DNA from: CAWKGV01 sp963849305
GTDB lineage: Bacteria; Pseudomonadota; Alphaproteobacteria; Acetobacterales; Acetobacteraceae
DNA: 64,000 nucleotides
Assembly (NCBI GenBank): GCA_963849305.1
Contig: CAWKGV010000007.1
Location: forward strand, 228,537-292,536
Direction of reading: 5' to 3'
The position numbers were made by a program, and so were the translations under genes. Under the pieces are notes generated by a model. It had not been told where the DNA came from. It was given only the letters and a program-made list of their open reading frames with translations, and made no database searches. This document shows positions 54,425 through 63,621 of this stretch, piece by piece (the stretch's first letter is position 1; each line of letters begins with the position of its first letter).

Positions 54425-54692
54425 GTCGTCATCTCCGAATAAGTCAATTGTCGTCGCAGCATGTCGATGTGGACCAGCGCGCGGCGCTGTTCCTTTAGGT
54501 ACCGGAAGACAGCGAAGCCCTGGAGGATGGCTTCTTCCCACAACCACAAGGGGCAGTTCTCAGGTTCATAGCCGGCTACAAATTGCCGGACCGTCTTGAG
54601 GAGCGTCAGGCTGAGATCTTTCGGCTTCATGCCGGAAAACGAGTTCGAGCTGTTTCGCCTGACCGAAAATCCAGGTGGCGACGCCTTCCTCG

Positions 54693-56315
54693 TCACGTCC
54701 GTCAAGCTGGTGTGGATTCCTGGTATAGAAGAGCGGCATTGGATCGGCGATGTTGGTGGAAATTTGGGATGTCTGATCGCGTCCTGTGCTGCGATGCACG
54801 GCTGGCCTGATGGTGCTGCGGCCGCGGTCGGCACCGTCAAGCCCTGCACCTTCGGTGCACCGCTGCGCGGCTCTGGGGCTTGACCGTGCCGCCGCTGCCG
54901 AGCGTGTGGCAAAGACGCCGTTGACGCCGCAGTCTGTCTCTTGCGGCCCGTGGCTGTTGCCTGGACACACCTGCTGATGGCCTTACGCCGCGCATGAGAT
55001 CTGCCTGGGCTCGGCATCGCTCGTCGGCGCGGCGAGTTCGGCCATCCCTTCGACCTGCATGTAGCGATGCTGCAGCTGCCACTCATCGTTCTGTTCCAGC
55101 AATACAGCCCCGATCAGCCGAATGATCGCAGCCTCATTGGGGAATATCCCGACCACATCCGCGCGCCGCTTGACCTCCTTGTTGAGCCGTTCCAGCGGGT
55201 TTGTGCTGTGCAACTTGGTCCGGTGCTGGTCTGGGAAGCACATGTACGCCAGCACATCGATTTCGCTGTCCTCGATGACGCCGCGAGCTTCGGCCATTTC
55301 TGCCGCAGCTGATCGGCGACGTGGCGCAAAGTCTGGTTGGCCTGCCCTCGATCAGGCTGAATGAACGCCTGACGCAGAGCCGCCGCGACCATGCTCTGCT
55401 GGGTCTTGGAGACGTAGGACAGGGCGTTGCGCATCCAGTGCACGCGGCAACGCTGCCAGCCGGCGCCAAACACACGCCGGATCGCCGCCTTCAAGCCCTC
55501 ATGCGCATCGGAGATGACGAGCTTCACGCCGCGCAGTCCGCGGCGCGCCAGGCTCTGAGGAAGCTGGACCAGAAGGCCTCGGCTTCGGAAGGGCCGATGT
55601 GCAGACCAATGATTTCCCGCCTGCCATCGGTGTTCACCGCCATGGCGATTATCGCCGCAACGCAGACGATGCGGCCGCCCTCGCGCTGCTTCAGATAGGT
55701 CGCGTCCAGCCAGAGATACGGCCATTCACCGTCGAGCCGACGGTCGAGAAAGGCGTGCACCCGTTCGTCGATATCCTTGCAGAGCTTGGAGACCTGGGAC
55801 TTGCTGATCCCGCTCAGCCCCATGCTCTGCACCAGCTCATCGACCCGCCGGGTCGAGACGCCGCCAATCCAGGCCTCCTGGATGACCGCGACCAGCGCCT
55901 TCTCCGAGCCCTTCCGGGCCTCGAGGAGGGCGGGAAATAGCTGCCTTGGCGCAGTTTCGGGATGCGTAGCTGCAGCGATCCCAGGCGGGTATCCAGACGC
56001 GCTCGCGGAAGCCGTTCCGCCAGGTCGTGCGCTCGCCGCTGCGCTCGTAGCGCCCGGCGCCAATCACCCCATCGACATCGGCTTCCATCAGCAGCTGCAG
56101 CACCATCTCCGCCACGGCTCGCAGAAAATCACCTTCGCCGGCCTTCTCCAGCAGCTCGGCCAGCGCCATCTTTCCTCGGCCATCGGGTCCTCTCTCGGCT
56201 CGGGGTGAAGCGTCGTAACTCCACCTTAGCCGACCGACCCGATGGCCACCTTCCAACTACACCGTCGCCCTGCACCGCAGGTGCGACCGAATCTCCACCA
56301 CCTGTGGGGACGCTA
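54693..56315 (-). mobile_element. IS256-family insertion sequence in the MazG-like gene
   Basis: About 1623 bp, with imperfect inverted ends that align without gaps over 20 bases (TCACGTCCGTCAAGCTGGTG at the left, TAGCGTCCCCACAGGTGGTG read inward from the right). A near-identical 12-bp duplication, ACGCCTTCCTCG (54681-54692) and ACGCCTCCCTCG (56316-56327), flanks it; the family usually makes 8-9 bp. Removing the element joins the two MazG-like parts in the right order. The exact ends remain approximate. Confidence 0.8.
54983..56169 (-). CDS. IS256-family transposase, frameshifted
   Basis: A mutator-type DDE transposase of about 395 residues read in several frames. The N-terminus MALAELLEKAGEGDFLRAVA leads to RRVDELVQSMGLSGISKSQV, the first Asp in PYLWLDATYLKQREGGRI, the second in VKLVISDAHEGLKAAIRRVF followed by RCRVHWMRNAL, and the Glu region in LHSTNPLERLNKEVKRRADV. 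Frame shifts lie near 55950, 55550 and 55290. As written it is not functional. Confidence 0.9.
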
Positions 56316-57116
56316 ACGCCTCCCTCGATCAGAAGCGCGCGCGCACCGTCTTCGGCCTCGTCGATATGAGGCTGACTTTTGCGCTTCAGCTTGAAAAGCG
56401 CCCTCATCACCGGAGACCAGCCCAGCACGGCGGCGTAGGCGTAATGAAACACGTCATGAAAGCGGTAGTCGTCGGGTTCCAGAATGTTGTCAGTGAGGCG
56501 GTCGCCGATGTTGATACCGTGGCGACGCTGATAGACGAAAAGCTTGCCGCCATCGTTGCGCTCGAACACCTCGATTGTCAGACTCCGGGGAAGGCGCTCG
56601 TGCGTGGGAGCGCTTTCGTCAAACAGCGGAGGATAGGTTCGCTCTTGCGGCCAGCGGTCGAATATCTTGGTCAGGTTGGCTTCGGCCGCTTGCTGAAGCG
56701 TGACGCCCGCCTCGTTGGCGGCCGTGATCACAGTGCGGAAAATCGGTATTAGCGCGCCGGTCAGTGCAGGCCGGTTCCTGTCCAGCCGTTTTTCCTGATA
56801 CGCGGTCATGAGCAATCCGACCTCGCCGGCGAGCTTAAGGAGATTGGTTTCGTAGGCGGGCGACGGATTGCTCTGGACGTGTAGGTCTGACGGCTGCAAG
56901 GCCGCGAAGGGGAGAGGGGACGTGTAGTTCTGCGGACCATGGTCGCTGCCGTCTCGGTGATAGGCCAACTCGGCCAACGAAAGACCGCCGCGATGCGCGA
57001 CCGCAGCTAGATACCAGAGAACGTCGCCAAGCTCCTCGATAACCGTGGCCTCGTATCCCGTGTAGGAAACGGCATCGCGGTGCTTCTTTTTCGCCTCGCT
57101 GAGAAGACTCCCCGTC

Positions 57117-58337
57117 TCACCGAACAGGCCAAGCAATGGGACCCCAAGCGCTACCTCGTCCCTCAGCCATCCCCTCATTGCGCGTTTGCAAACAAGCCAC
57201 TGATTCTGGTTCCGTTGAGACGGCTCGTGCGAACGCTTCCATGAGCGGGAGCAGCCGGTGTTCGGGCATGTTGGGGGTCAATTCGTAGAGCATGCAACCT
57301 TGCCGGAACAGCGAGTGGGTGCGGGTCTTGCTGGTGTTGGACTTGAGTAGCCGGTCCATGCCGAGGCTTTCGCCGACTGCGCCGAGCAGCGTCAGCAACG
57401 CGACCGCGAAGGCGCTGACCAGCAGCAGACGGTCGCGCCGCATCGGCTCGCCGACGCGAGTGGCCGACAGCCCCATGCCGAAGCGCAGATCCTTGGTGTC
57501 GCGGAACTGCGGCTCGATGGTCCAGCGGCGGGCGTAGTGATTGACCAGCACCGCCGTCGGCGCCTCCGGGTCGCTCGCGGCTAGGCACCACGGCTCCTTC
57601 ATCCCTTTGGCATGGACGCACACGACGGCGCCGACCTGCTGGCCTTTCGCGGTAACGCGGGCATCGCGGAGCTTGCGCGCCCGTCCGCCGCGGCCGACCC
57701 ACTCGACGGCGGGCTTGGATGTGCCGTCCGCGTCGGTCACCCTGATATTGCCGCGGAAACGGATGACGTAGCCGAAGCCGAGTTCGCCCAGAAAAGCGAA
57801 CAGCTTCTGGTCGCCGAAGCCGCGGTCGGCCAGCATCGTCACTCGGCACCCCGCCGGCACCGTTTCGGCCAAGCGGCGCAGGCAGGCGTCCTCGAAATCG
57901 TTGCGCCGGCTTGCGATCTCCTCCTTCCACACGGTCAGCCATATCAGCGGCGCCGCGCGGCCATGGTCGGTCACCAGACTCAGCACCAACGTCGATTGGT
58001 CGTCGTGGTCGAAGTCGGTCCAGTCCATCGCGACCAGGATATCCTGCCGGGTGCCGACCTGGTGCGGCACCCAGCGCGCGAAGCTTTCCCACACGTCGAT
58101 GCCAGCGTTGCTCATCAGCCGGTCTACCTGCTTGACCGCGTGCTTGGTCACCAGGCCGCGCGCCTGCGCCAATGCCTGGCCGACGGTTGCCACCGCGAGC
58201 GACGCGCCCGTCATCACGCCCAGCGTCGCACCAGCCAGCGCTTCGACCCGCTTGGCATGCAGGTCATGCCCATAAAGCTCGCCGATGAAGCCCCGAACGT
58301 CCGACAGCCGCTTGCGCGAAAGCTCCGATTTGGCCAC
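57117..58337 (-). CDS. IS4-family transposase
   Basis: A 406-residue intact transposase. First Asp in ILVAMDWTDFDHDDQSTLVL, second Asp in CRVTMLADRGFGDQKLFAFL, and the Y-(2)-R-(3)-E-(6)-K signature in NHYARRWTIEPQFRDTKDLR. Its last 15 codons run past the element border at 57162 into MazG-like sequence before reaching a stop, so the natural C-terminus is slightly shorter or depends on the target. Confidence 0.9.
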   Translation of the reverse strand: MAKSELSRKRLSDVRGFIGELYGHDLHAKRVEALAGATLGVMTGASLAVATVGQALAQARGLVTKHAVKQVDRLMSNAGIDVWESFARWVPHQVGTRQDILVAMDWTDFDHDDQSTLVLSLVTDHGRAAPLIWLTVWKEEIASRRNDFEDACLRRLAETVPAGCRVTMLADRGFGDQKLFAFLGELGFGYVIRFRGNIRVTDADGTSKPAVEWVGRGGRARKLRDARVTAKGQQVGAVVCVHAKGMKEPWCLAASDPEAPTAVLVNHYARRWTIEPQFRDTKDLRFGMGLSATRVGEPMRRDRLLLVSAFAVALLTLLGAVGESLGMDRLLKSNTSKTRTHSLFRQGCMLYELTPNMPEHRLLPLMEAFARAVSTEPESVACLQTRNEGMAEGRGSAWGPIAWPVR

Positions 58338-58425
58338 AGCATTCGCCCCATATCCGCAATCCTGCTGGCATACGGAGTTGGCGCAATCGGGCCTAGAGGG
58401 AGGTCAGTTCAAATGAGGGGAGTGA
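57162..58425 (-). mobile_element. IS4-like insertion sequence in the MazG-like gene
   Basis: A 1264-bp element flanked by an exact 9-bp duplication ACCTCGTCC (57153-57161 and 58426-58434). Both ends contain CCCCTCATT a few bases from the border in inverted orientation. It carries one intact transposase. Removing it joins the first 25 or so codons of the MazG-like gene with the rest of the protein. Confidence 0.82.
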
Positions 58426-58767
58426 ACCTCGTCCAGCTGATCGGCCAGCAACGCTTGTTGCTGATACTCCTGAACCGTCAACTGACGGGGTTGTTGCTTG
58501 TCCGGCATCCTTCCCCCCTCACGCCCCTCGCCATGTCCCTCCGAGCCGGCGCGCGCTGGCGGTTGCACCCAGCCCAGACGATCTCTCTTCCTCGGATGAC
58601 CCCATGGTTAGAAACGATTCGCGGGCAGCTGTCGCACAAAAAATTTTGCTGATTCGATGGCTCTCTCGGTAGAGGGGATGTAAATCCGTCCTGCAGCCAG
58701 GCAGTGCTGCATGAGTTTGGATCGAAACCTGGCCCCTTCCGACCGCGAAAGCCAACCTGACAGTCCG

Positions 58768-59508
58768 TCATCGGAAGCTCTGCACCAGGCTGCCGGCGAC
58801 CAGCCGCCAGCCGTCGATCAGCACGAAGAAGATCAGCTTGAACGGCAGCGACACCACGCTCGGGGGCAGCATCATCATCCCGAGGCTCATCAGCACGCTC
58901 GCCACCACCATGTCGATCACCAGGAACGGCAGGAACAGCAGAAACCCGATCTCGAACGCCCGCCGCAGCTCGCCCACCATGAACGCCGGGATCAGCGCCC
59001 GCCACGGGGTCTGCTCCGGCCCCGCGGGCGTGGGCAGCTTGCCCACGTCAAGGAACAAGCGGAGGTCGGAGGCGCGCACGTTCGCGGTCATGAAGTGATG
59101 GAACGGGTCGGCGGCCAGTTTCAGCCCTTCCATTTCGCCGACCCGACCCTGGCTCAGCGGCAGCAGCCCCGCCGTCCAGGCCTGATCGAGCACCGGCTGC
59201 ATGACGAAGAAGGTGAGGAACAGCGCCAAGCCGATCAGCACCATGTTCGGCGGCGTGCCCTGCGCCGACAGCGCGCTGCGCAACAAGGAGAGCACGATCA
59301 CGATACGCGTGAAGGCGGTCACCATCACCAGCAGGCTGGGCGCCAGCGAGAGCACCGTGATCAGCGCGGTGATCTGCACCAACCGGCTGGTGGCGCCCGC
59401 GCCGCCAGACGCGCCAAGATCGATCGCGAGCGACTGCGCGTGCGCCAGCGCCGGCAGGAGCGACAACATCGCCGCCAACAGCAGGCCGACGATCGAACGC
59501 CCGCGCAT
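58768..59508 (-). CDS. fliP: Flagellar export protein FliP
   Basis: A 246-residue core component of the flagellar type III export gate in the inner membrane. The ATG at 59506-59508 overlaps the fliO stop (TGATG). The signal peptide (LLLAAMLSLLPALAHAQS) is followed by VQITALITVLSLAPSLLVMV, TAFTRIVIVLSLLRSALSAQ and the C-terminal FLLFLPFLVIDMVVASVLMS, all strongly conserved in FliP. It is transcribed away from the flgB operon together with fliO. Confidence 0.96.
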   Translation of the reverse strand: MRGRSIVGLLLAAMLSLLPALAHAQSLAIDLGASGGAGATSRLVQITALITVLSLAPSLLVMVTAFTRIVIVLSLLRSALSAQGTPPNMVLIGLALFLTFFVMQPVLDQAWTAGLLPLSQGRVGEMEGLKLAADPFHHFMTANVRASDLRLFLDVGKLPTPAGPEQTPWRALIPAFMVGELRRAFEIGFLLFLPFLVIDMVVASVLMSLGMMMLPPSVVSLPFKLIFFVLIDGWRLVAGSLVQSFR

Positions 59509-59804
59509 CAGCACTGGTCCGATTGGCGAGATGTCGCCGGGGGCTCCGGCAACCAACCAACGACCAGGTCTTGAGTGCCGCCCGTAAGCACCATCACCTG
59601 CCGTCCACCGCACCGGATCAGGTGCAGCCGCCGCCGGCCATCAAGCGCGACGGCGTCCTCCACGGACAGAATTCGTCCGCTACGGGGTTGCAGCTGCGCC
59701 CCGAAACCGGCCAGGCGCGCCATGCGCCCCGCGATCCAGATGAGGGCCAGCACTGCGGCGAGCGCCGCGACGGCGGTAGCACCTTGGGTGAGTGGGGCAG
59801 ACAT
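59508..59804 (-). CDS. fliO: Flagellar assembly protein FliO
   Basis: A 98-residue protein with one N-terminal transmembrane helix (AVAALAAVLALIWIAGRMAR) and a small cytoplasmic part ILSVEDAVALDGRRRLHLIR plus GGRQVMVLTGGTQDLVVGWL, as in FliO. It helps FliP assemble. It is directly upstream of fliP with a 1-bp overlap. Confidence 0.88.
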   Translation of the reverse strand: MSAPLTQGATAVAALAAVLALIWIAGRMARLAGFGAQLQPRSGRILSVEDAVALDGRRRLHLIRCGGRQVMVLTGGTQDLVVGWLPEPPATSRQSDQC

Positions 59805-59846
59805 GTTGCGGCCTTTTGCCGGTGCGGATCGTGCGGGCGTACGCGG

Positions 59847-60167
59847 TCAGGGATCGGCGACAGGTAGGCCCAACGTGCCGGCCAGCGCATCCAGCTCCGC
59901 GAGCAGGATCGCAAGCTCGGTGCGCATCTGCCTGCCTTCCTCGGGCGGCAAATCGAGCGCCTTGGCGCAGAGCAGCCCGACCTGGCCCTCTAGGCCGGCG
60001 AGTTCGACCGTTCGGCCCGCCAGTACGAGGGCGCGCGCCAGCGCCGCCGTCCGGCTGAGCAAGACGGCGGCCGCGCGCGCGGGCTCGAAGCGGCAATCGG
60101 GAAAGCTCGGCGTCTCGGCCAGACCGCGGAGCGGGACGAGGAACGGGGCGAAGGGAGCGTCCTGCAT
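59847..60167 (-). CDS. Hypothetical protein of the flagellar cluster
   Basis: A 106-residue helical protein, MQDAPFAPFLVPLRGLAETP at the start and ELAILLAELDALAGTLGLPV at the end; no family recognised. It lies 42 bp upstream of fliO on the same strand and is divergent from flgB, sharing the intergenic region with the CtrA-like boxes. It may be a small flagellar chaperone or regulator, but this is only position. Confidence 0.65.
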   Translation of the reverse strand: MQDAPFAPFLVPLRGLAETPSFPDCRFEPARAAAVLLSRTAALARALVLAGRTVELAGLEGQVGLLCAKALDLPPEEGRQMRTELAILLAELDALAGTLGLPVADP

Positions 60168-60191
60168 TGCCGCGAGTACACCCGAATAGCG

Positions 60192-60240
60192 TTAACGAAG
60201 TCTTTTCAGGTGGGCGGCCCCCCCGTTAACCGTGCCTTTA
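60192..60240. promoter_or_regulatory. Two CtrA-like boxes upstream of flgB
   Basis: TTAA-N7-TTTT (60192-60206) and TTAA-N7-TTTA (60226-60240) each match the CtrA consensus TTAA-N7-TTAA in seven of eight positions or nearly so. They are 34 bp apart, in the 97-bp divergent region between flgB and the gene ending its transcript at 59847. CtrA controls flagellar genes in many alphaproteobacteria, and a CckA-like kinase lies at the end of this cluster. Confidence 0.5.
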
Positions 60241-60264
60241 GTGTGCACGGCGCAGGGTGCGCGC

Positions 60265-60687
60265 ATGGACCCGACCCAAAACGGTATCTTTGCCCTTGCA
60301 GAACGGCGGCTGGCCTGGGCCGACCAACGTCAGACGGTGCTTGCCCAGAATATCGCCAACGCCGACACGCCCGGCTGGCGGCCGCGCGACGTCGCGCCGT
60401 TCGCCAACTCCCTTGAAGGTGCGGCGATGGGGCTGGCGCGGACCGATCCCGCCCACCTTGCAGGCCCAGAGTTTGACCAGGCCGACCAGGGGGCCGCGCC
60501 GGGGGGCAGCGGCCTTTCGGCAGCGCGGACCGGGCGGCCCTCCGCACGTCAGCCGGACGGCAATGCGGTGTCGGTTGACGAGCAGCTGACCAAGGTCGCC
60601 GACACCGAGACAACCCAGACCTTGGTGACAACGATCTACCGCCAATACATGCAGATGTTCGCACTGGCGCTCGGCCACGGCGGATAG
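60265..60687 (+). CDS. flgB: Flagellar basal-body rod protein FlgB
   Basis: A 140-residue proximal rod protein from ATG 60265. The N-terminal flagellar rod motif LAQNIANADTPGWRPRDVAP and the C-terminal helix TQTLVTTIYRQYMQMFALAL fit FlgB. It is exported through the flagellar gate to build the rod in the periplasm. It is the first gene of the plus-strand flagellar operon, 11 bp before flgC. Confidence 0.94.
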   Translation: MDPTQNGIFALAERRLAWADQRQTVLAQNIANADTPGWRPRDVAPFANSLEGAAMGLARTDPAHLAGPEFDQADQGAAPGGSGLSAARTGRPSARQPDGNAVSVDEQLTKVADTETTQTLVTTIYRQYMQMFALALGHGG

Positions 60688-60698
60688 CGGAGGCGCGC

Positions 60699-61106
60699 AT
60701 GGACCTTCAGAAATCGCTGGCCATTTCCGCAGCCGGGATGCGGGCACAGAGCACCCGGCTCACCGTGATCGCGCAGAACGTCGCCAACCAGGACAGCACG
60801 GGGGCCACGCCCGGAGCGGACCCGTACCGTCGCAAGACGGTTTCGTTCGGCAACGAGATGGACCGCTCGCTCGGCATGGAGCTGGTCCAGGTGCGCTCCA
60901 TCGGCACCGACGCGAGCCAGTTTCCGATGCGCTACGATCCCTCAAACCCGGCGGCCAATGCCGATGGCTATGTGAAGCTGCCGAACGTGAACAGCCTGGT
61001 CGAGATGATGGACATGCGCGATGCCGAGCGGTCCTACAACGCCAATCTCGCCGTCATGCAGGCCACCCGCAGCATGTTGACGCGCACCATCGGGATGCTG
61101 AAATGA
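60699..61106 (+). CDS. flgC: Flagellar basal-body rod protein FlgC
   Basis: A 135-residue rod protein. SLAISAAGMRAQSTRLTVIA and QNVANQDSTG at the N-terminus, YVKLPNVNSLVEMMDMRDAE and RSYNANLAVMQATRSMLTRT at the C-terminus, are classical FlgC features. The ribosome site is GGAGG-like, 11 bp after flgB, and the stop overlaps the fliE start (ATGA). Confidence 0.96.
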   Translation: MDLQKSLAISAAGMRAQSTRLTVIAQNVANQDSTGATPGADPYRRKTVSFGNEMDRSLGMELVQVRSIGTDASQFPMRYDPSNPAANADGYVKLPNVNSLVEMMDMRDAERSYNANLAVMQATRSMLTRTIGMLK

Positions 61107-61411
61107 GCGACATCACCACCATCACCGTCACGCCTCGGGCGGCCGCGGACGCCTATGGCGCGGTCGAGCGCGGCGGGGCCGCGTCAACATCCGGACAAGA
61201 TTTCGGCGCGACCTTGCAGCGGGCGATCAGCGGCGCGATCGGCGACGGCCAGGTCGCGGATGCACAAGCCACGGCGGCGATAGACGGCAGCGGCAGCATC
61301 ACCGGCGTCGTCACCGCGCTCGCTCATGCCCAACTCGCGCTGCAATCGGCAACCGCGATCCGGGACCGCGTGGTGCAGGCCTATCAAGACATCATGAAGA
61401 TGCCGATCTGA
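61103..61411 (+). CDS. fliE: Flagellar hook-basal body complex protein FliE
   Basis: A 102-residue protein that joins the MS ring to the rod. The C-terminal half, ATAAIDGSGSITGVVTALAH followed by AQLALQSATAIRDRVVQAYQ and DIMKMPI, is the conserved FliE signature. The N-terminal half is low-complexity, as usual. It overlaps flgC by 4 bp. Confidence 0.94.
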   Translation: MSDITTITVTPRAAADAYGAVERGGAASTSGQDFGATLQRAISGAIGDGQVADAQATAAIDGSGSITGVVTALAHAQLALQSATAIRDRVVQAYQDIMKMPI

Positions 61412-61482
61412 GCCGTCTTTGCCGTCATCCTCGGCGCATGGCGAGCAGGCAAGGCGGTGCTGAGGCGAGGAGGGCGGAGGTC

Positions 61483-61755
61483 ATGACAGAGGCGGACGTG
61501 GCCACCGTGATGCGCGAGGGGCTGCTGGTCGTGCTGAAGCTTGGCGGCCCGCCCTTGCTCGTGGGCTTGGTCGTGGGCGCGCTTGTTTCGCTGTTGCAGG
61601 CGGTCACTCAGATCCACGAAGCCACGCTCGCCTTCGTACCCAAGGCGATTGCGCTCGCTGCTACGCTCGCTTTGCTGGGACCGTTCATGCTCTCCGCGCT
61701 CACGGCCTATTCGCATCTGATATTCGACCGCATCATCGCTATCGGCGGATCGTGA
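61483..61755 (+). CDS. fliQ: Flagellar export protein FliQ
   Basis: A 90-residue inner-membrane export-gate protein with two hydrophobic helices (LLVGLVVGALVSLLQAVTQI and ALAATLALLGPFMLSALTAY) and the conserved linker THEATLAFVPK-like stretch QIHEATLAFVPK. I chose ATG 61483 because AGGAGG lies just upstream; the frame is open from 61438. The stop overlaps the fliR start (GTGA). Confidence 0.95.
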   Translation: MTEADVATVMREGLLVVLKLGGPPLLVGLVVGALVSLLQAVTQIHEATLAFVPKAIALAATLALLGPFMLSALTAYSHLIFDRIIAIGGS

Positions 61756-62552
61756 CCGCGGACGCCGCCGCCTTCTCGCTCGCCGCGTTGCCGGATTGGG
61801 CGTTCGCCTTCGTGCTGGTGCTCGCGCGCGTGGGCGCCGCCATCACGCTGCTGCCCGGGCTGGGTGAGGCCGAGCCTCCGGCGATGCTGCGGGCTGGCTT
61901 CGCACTCGGCTTGACTATCCTGCTGGTGCCGGTGATCGCGCCGCTGATGCCGCCGACGCCTTTCGGGGCGGTGCCGGCCGGCGTCGCGCAAGCAGCAGGC
62001 ATGGTGACTGCGGAAGTCGCCACCGGGTTGTGGCTGGGCTGGCTCGCGCGGATGCTCGTCATGGCCCTGCCGCTGGCGGGCCAGATGGCGTCCTACATGC
62101 TCGGGCTCTCGAGCGTTTTGACCCAAGACCCAGAGTCGGGCGGGCAGACCACTGCCCTCAGCCGGCTGTTCGCCCTGGCCGCCCCCGTGATCGTCCTCTC
62201 ATCCGGGCTGTATGCGCTCCCGATCATGGCACTCGCCGGGAGCTATCGACTGATCCCGCCGGGTGCGCTGATCCCGGCTGGCGCGGGCGTGGAAGCAGCC
62301 GTCCATGCGGTGACGCAGAGCTTTGCCATCGCCCTGCGGCTTGCCTCGCCGCTGGTGCTCGCGAGCATCGTCTGGCACGTCGCGACCGGCCTCCTGGCGC
62401 GGGCGGCGCCACGCATCCAGGTATATTTCCTGGCCTCGCCGGCCCAGATCCTAGGTGGCCTCGCTCTGTTGGCCGCGTTGCTCGCCACCCTGCTGAGTGC
62501 GTGGGAGGAAGCGGCCCGCAGCGGCTTCATGGACCTGCCCGGATTGCGCTGA
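61752..62552 (+). CDS. fliR: Flagellar export protein FliR
   Basis: A 266-residue export-gate membrane protein starting at GTG 61752-61754, overlapping the fliQ stop. It has several hydrophobic helices, with VLARVGAAITLLPGLGEAEP near the N-terminus, VATGLWLGWLARMLVMALPL and GQMASYMLGLSSVLTQDPES in the middle, as in FliR. It forms the gate together with FliP and FliQ. Confidence 0.95.
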   Translation: MTADAAAFSLAALPDWAFAFVLVLARVGAAITLLPGLGEAEPPAMLRAGFALGLTILLVPVIAPLMPPTPFGAVPAGVAQAAGMVTAEVATGLWLGWLARMLVMALPLAGQMASYMLGLSSVLTQDPESGGQTTALSRLFALAAPVIVLSSGLYALPIMALAGSYRLIPPGALIPAGAGVEAAVHAVTQSFAIALRLASPLVLASIVWHVATGLLARAAPRIQVYFLASPAQILGGLALLAALLATLLSAWEEAARSGFMDLPGLR

Positions 62553-62558
62553 CCAGCG

Positions 62559-63621
62559 ATGGCGGAGCAACCAGAGACCGGCGGCGACCGCACGGAAGCC
62601 GCCACGCCCCGGCGGCTGCAACGGGCGCGCGAAGCGGGCGAGGTCGCCGTCTCGCGCGAGCTGCCGGTTTTCGCCGTGTTGGGCGCCGTTGCCCTCGTGC
62701 TTGCCTGGCAAGCTCCCGACACTGCGCGCGACGTCGCGGTGCGGCTGGGGACGCTGATCGGGCGGGCCGCGGACGACGGCGCGAGCCCGGCAGCCGCCCT
62801 GCGCGCCGCGTCGTTCGCCGGGCTTCGCGCCGCCGCCCCGCCGGTTTTGGCCGCTCTGGCCGCCGGGATCGGCGCGGTGCTGATCCAGACCGGGTTCCTG
62901 CTCCGCTGGTCGGCGGTCAAGCCCAATCTCGCGCGCCTTAGCCCGGCTGCTGGCCTACGCCGGCTCTTCGGCCTGGACGGTCTGGTGGAAGCTGGGAAGT
63001 CGTTCGCCAAGCTCGCCGCGATCGGCTTCGCCGTCTGGCGCACGCTGGCGACCGACCTACCTGCGCTCGCCCTCGCGCCGTTCCGCGACCCGCGCCAGCT
63101 CCCAGCCGCGTTGCTGCAAGCGATGCTGCATCTCGTCCTGACCGTGCTGGCCGTGCAAGCGGCAATCACGGTGCTCGATCTGGCCTGGGTACGGTTCCGG
63201 CATGGCCAAACCATGCGCATGAGCCGCCAGGACATCCGTGAGGAGCAGCGGGAAACCGAAGGCGATCCCAAGGTGAAGCTGCGGCTGCGCCAGCTCAGGA
63301 TGCAGCGTGCCCGGCGCCGGATGCTGGCGGCGGTGCCGAAGGCGGCGGTGGTCATAACGAATCCTACCCATTACGCAGTCGCTTTAGTGTATGACCGGGA
63401 ACGGAACGCAGCACCCCGCGTGGTGGCCAAGGGAGTCGAGTTCGATGGCCGCGCGGATCCGTGAGGTTGCGGAAGCCCATGGTGTGCCCGTGGTGGCGAA
63501 CCCGCCACTTGCCCGGGCACTGCACCGGCTGGACTTGGACACCGAGATTCCTCCTGAGCATTACAAGGCAGTGGCTGAAATCATCGCTTATGTATGGCGC
63601 CTGCGGCGGCAGGCGGCATGA
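62559..63621 (+). CDS. flhB: Flagellar export protein FlhB, frameshifted near the end
   Basis: The export switch protein that changes substrate specificity by self-cleavage. The N-terminal ERTEAATPRRLQRAR-type start (GGDRTEAATPRRLQRAREAG), four hydrophobic helices, the linker MSRQDIREEQRETEGDPKVK and the autocleavage motif ITNPTHYAVAL are present. One extra G near 63445 breaks the frame after KGVEF. The correct frame continues as AARIREVAEAHGVPVVANPP to DLDTEIPPEHYKAVAEIIAY and ends at 63621. The shift is probably a consensus error. Confidence 0.93.

Larger units (their letters stand above)
54421..58508 (-). pseudogene. MazG-like nucleotide pyrophosphohydrolase, split by two insertion sequences
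   Basis: The gene exists in three pieces. It starts at ATG 58506-58508 (MPDKQQPRQLTVQEYQQQAL) and is cut at 58425 by an IS4-like element. It resumes at 57161 with DEVALGVPLLGLFGETGSLL and VIEELGDVLWYLAAVAHRGG (the MazG metal-binding helices), through HDVFHYAYAAVLGW to DEAEDGARALLIEGG. It is cut at 56316 by an IS256-like element and resumes at 54692 with EEGVATWIFGQAKQLEL, then after a frame slip near 54640 LKTVRQFVAGYEPENCPLWL and the end. Without the insertions it would be about 390 residues. The family hydrolyses nucleoside triphosphates. It is translationally coupled to the UDG-like gene. Confidence 0.85.

Noticed and set aside
54596..54883. 95-residue plus-strand frame at the left edge of the IS256 element
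   Set aside because: It straddles the IS border and the MazG-like C-terminus, which is clearly coded on the minus strand.
54836..56285. Short direct similarity (GGTGCAGGGC and GACGGTG) near both ends of the IS256 element
   Set aside because: It lies inside the element and could be subterminal transposase-binding sequence or chance; not needed to explain the borders.
58650..58750. tRNA-like sequence with GTAAATCC in a possible anticodon arm
   Set aside because: The anticodon stem does not pair, the T-arm lacks a GTTC-type loop with a matching stem, and no acceptor stem closes.
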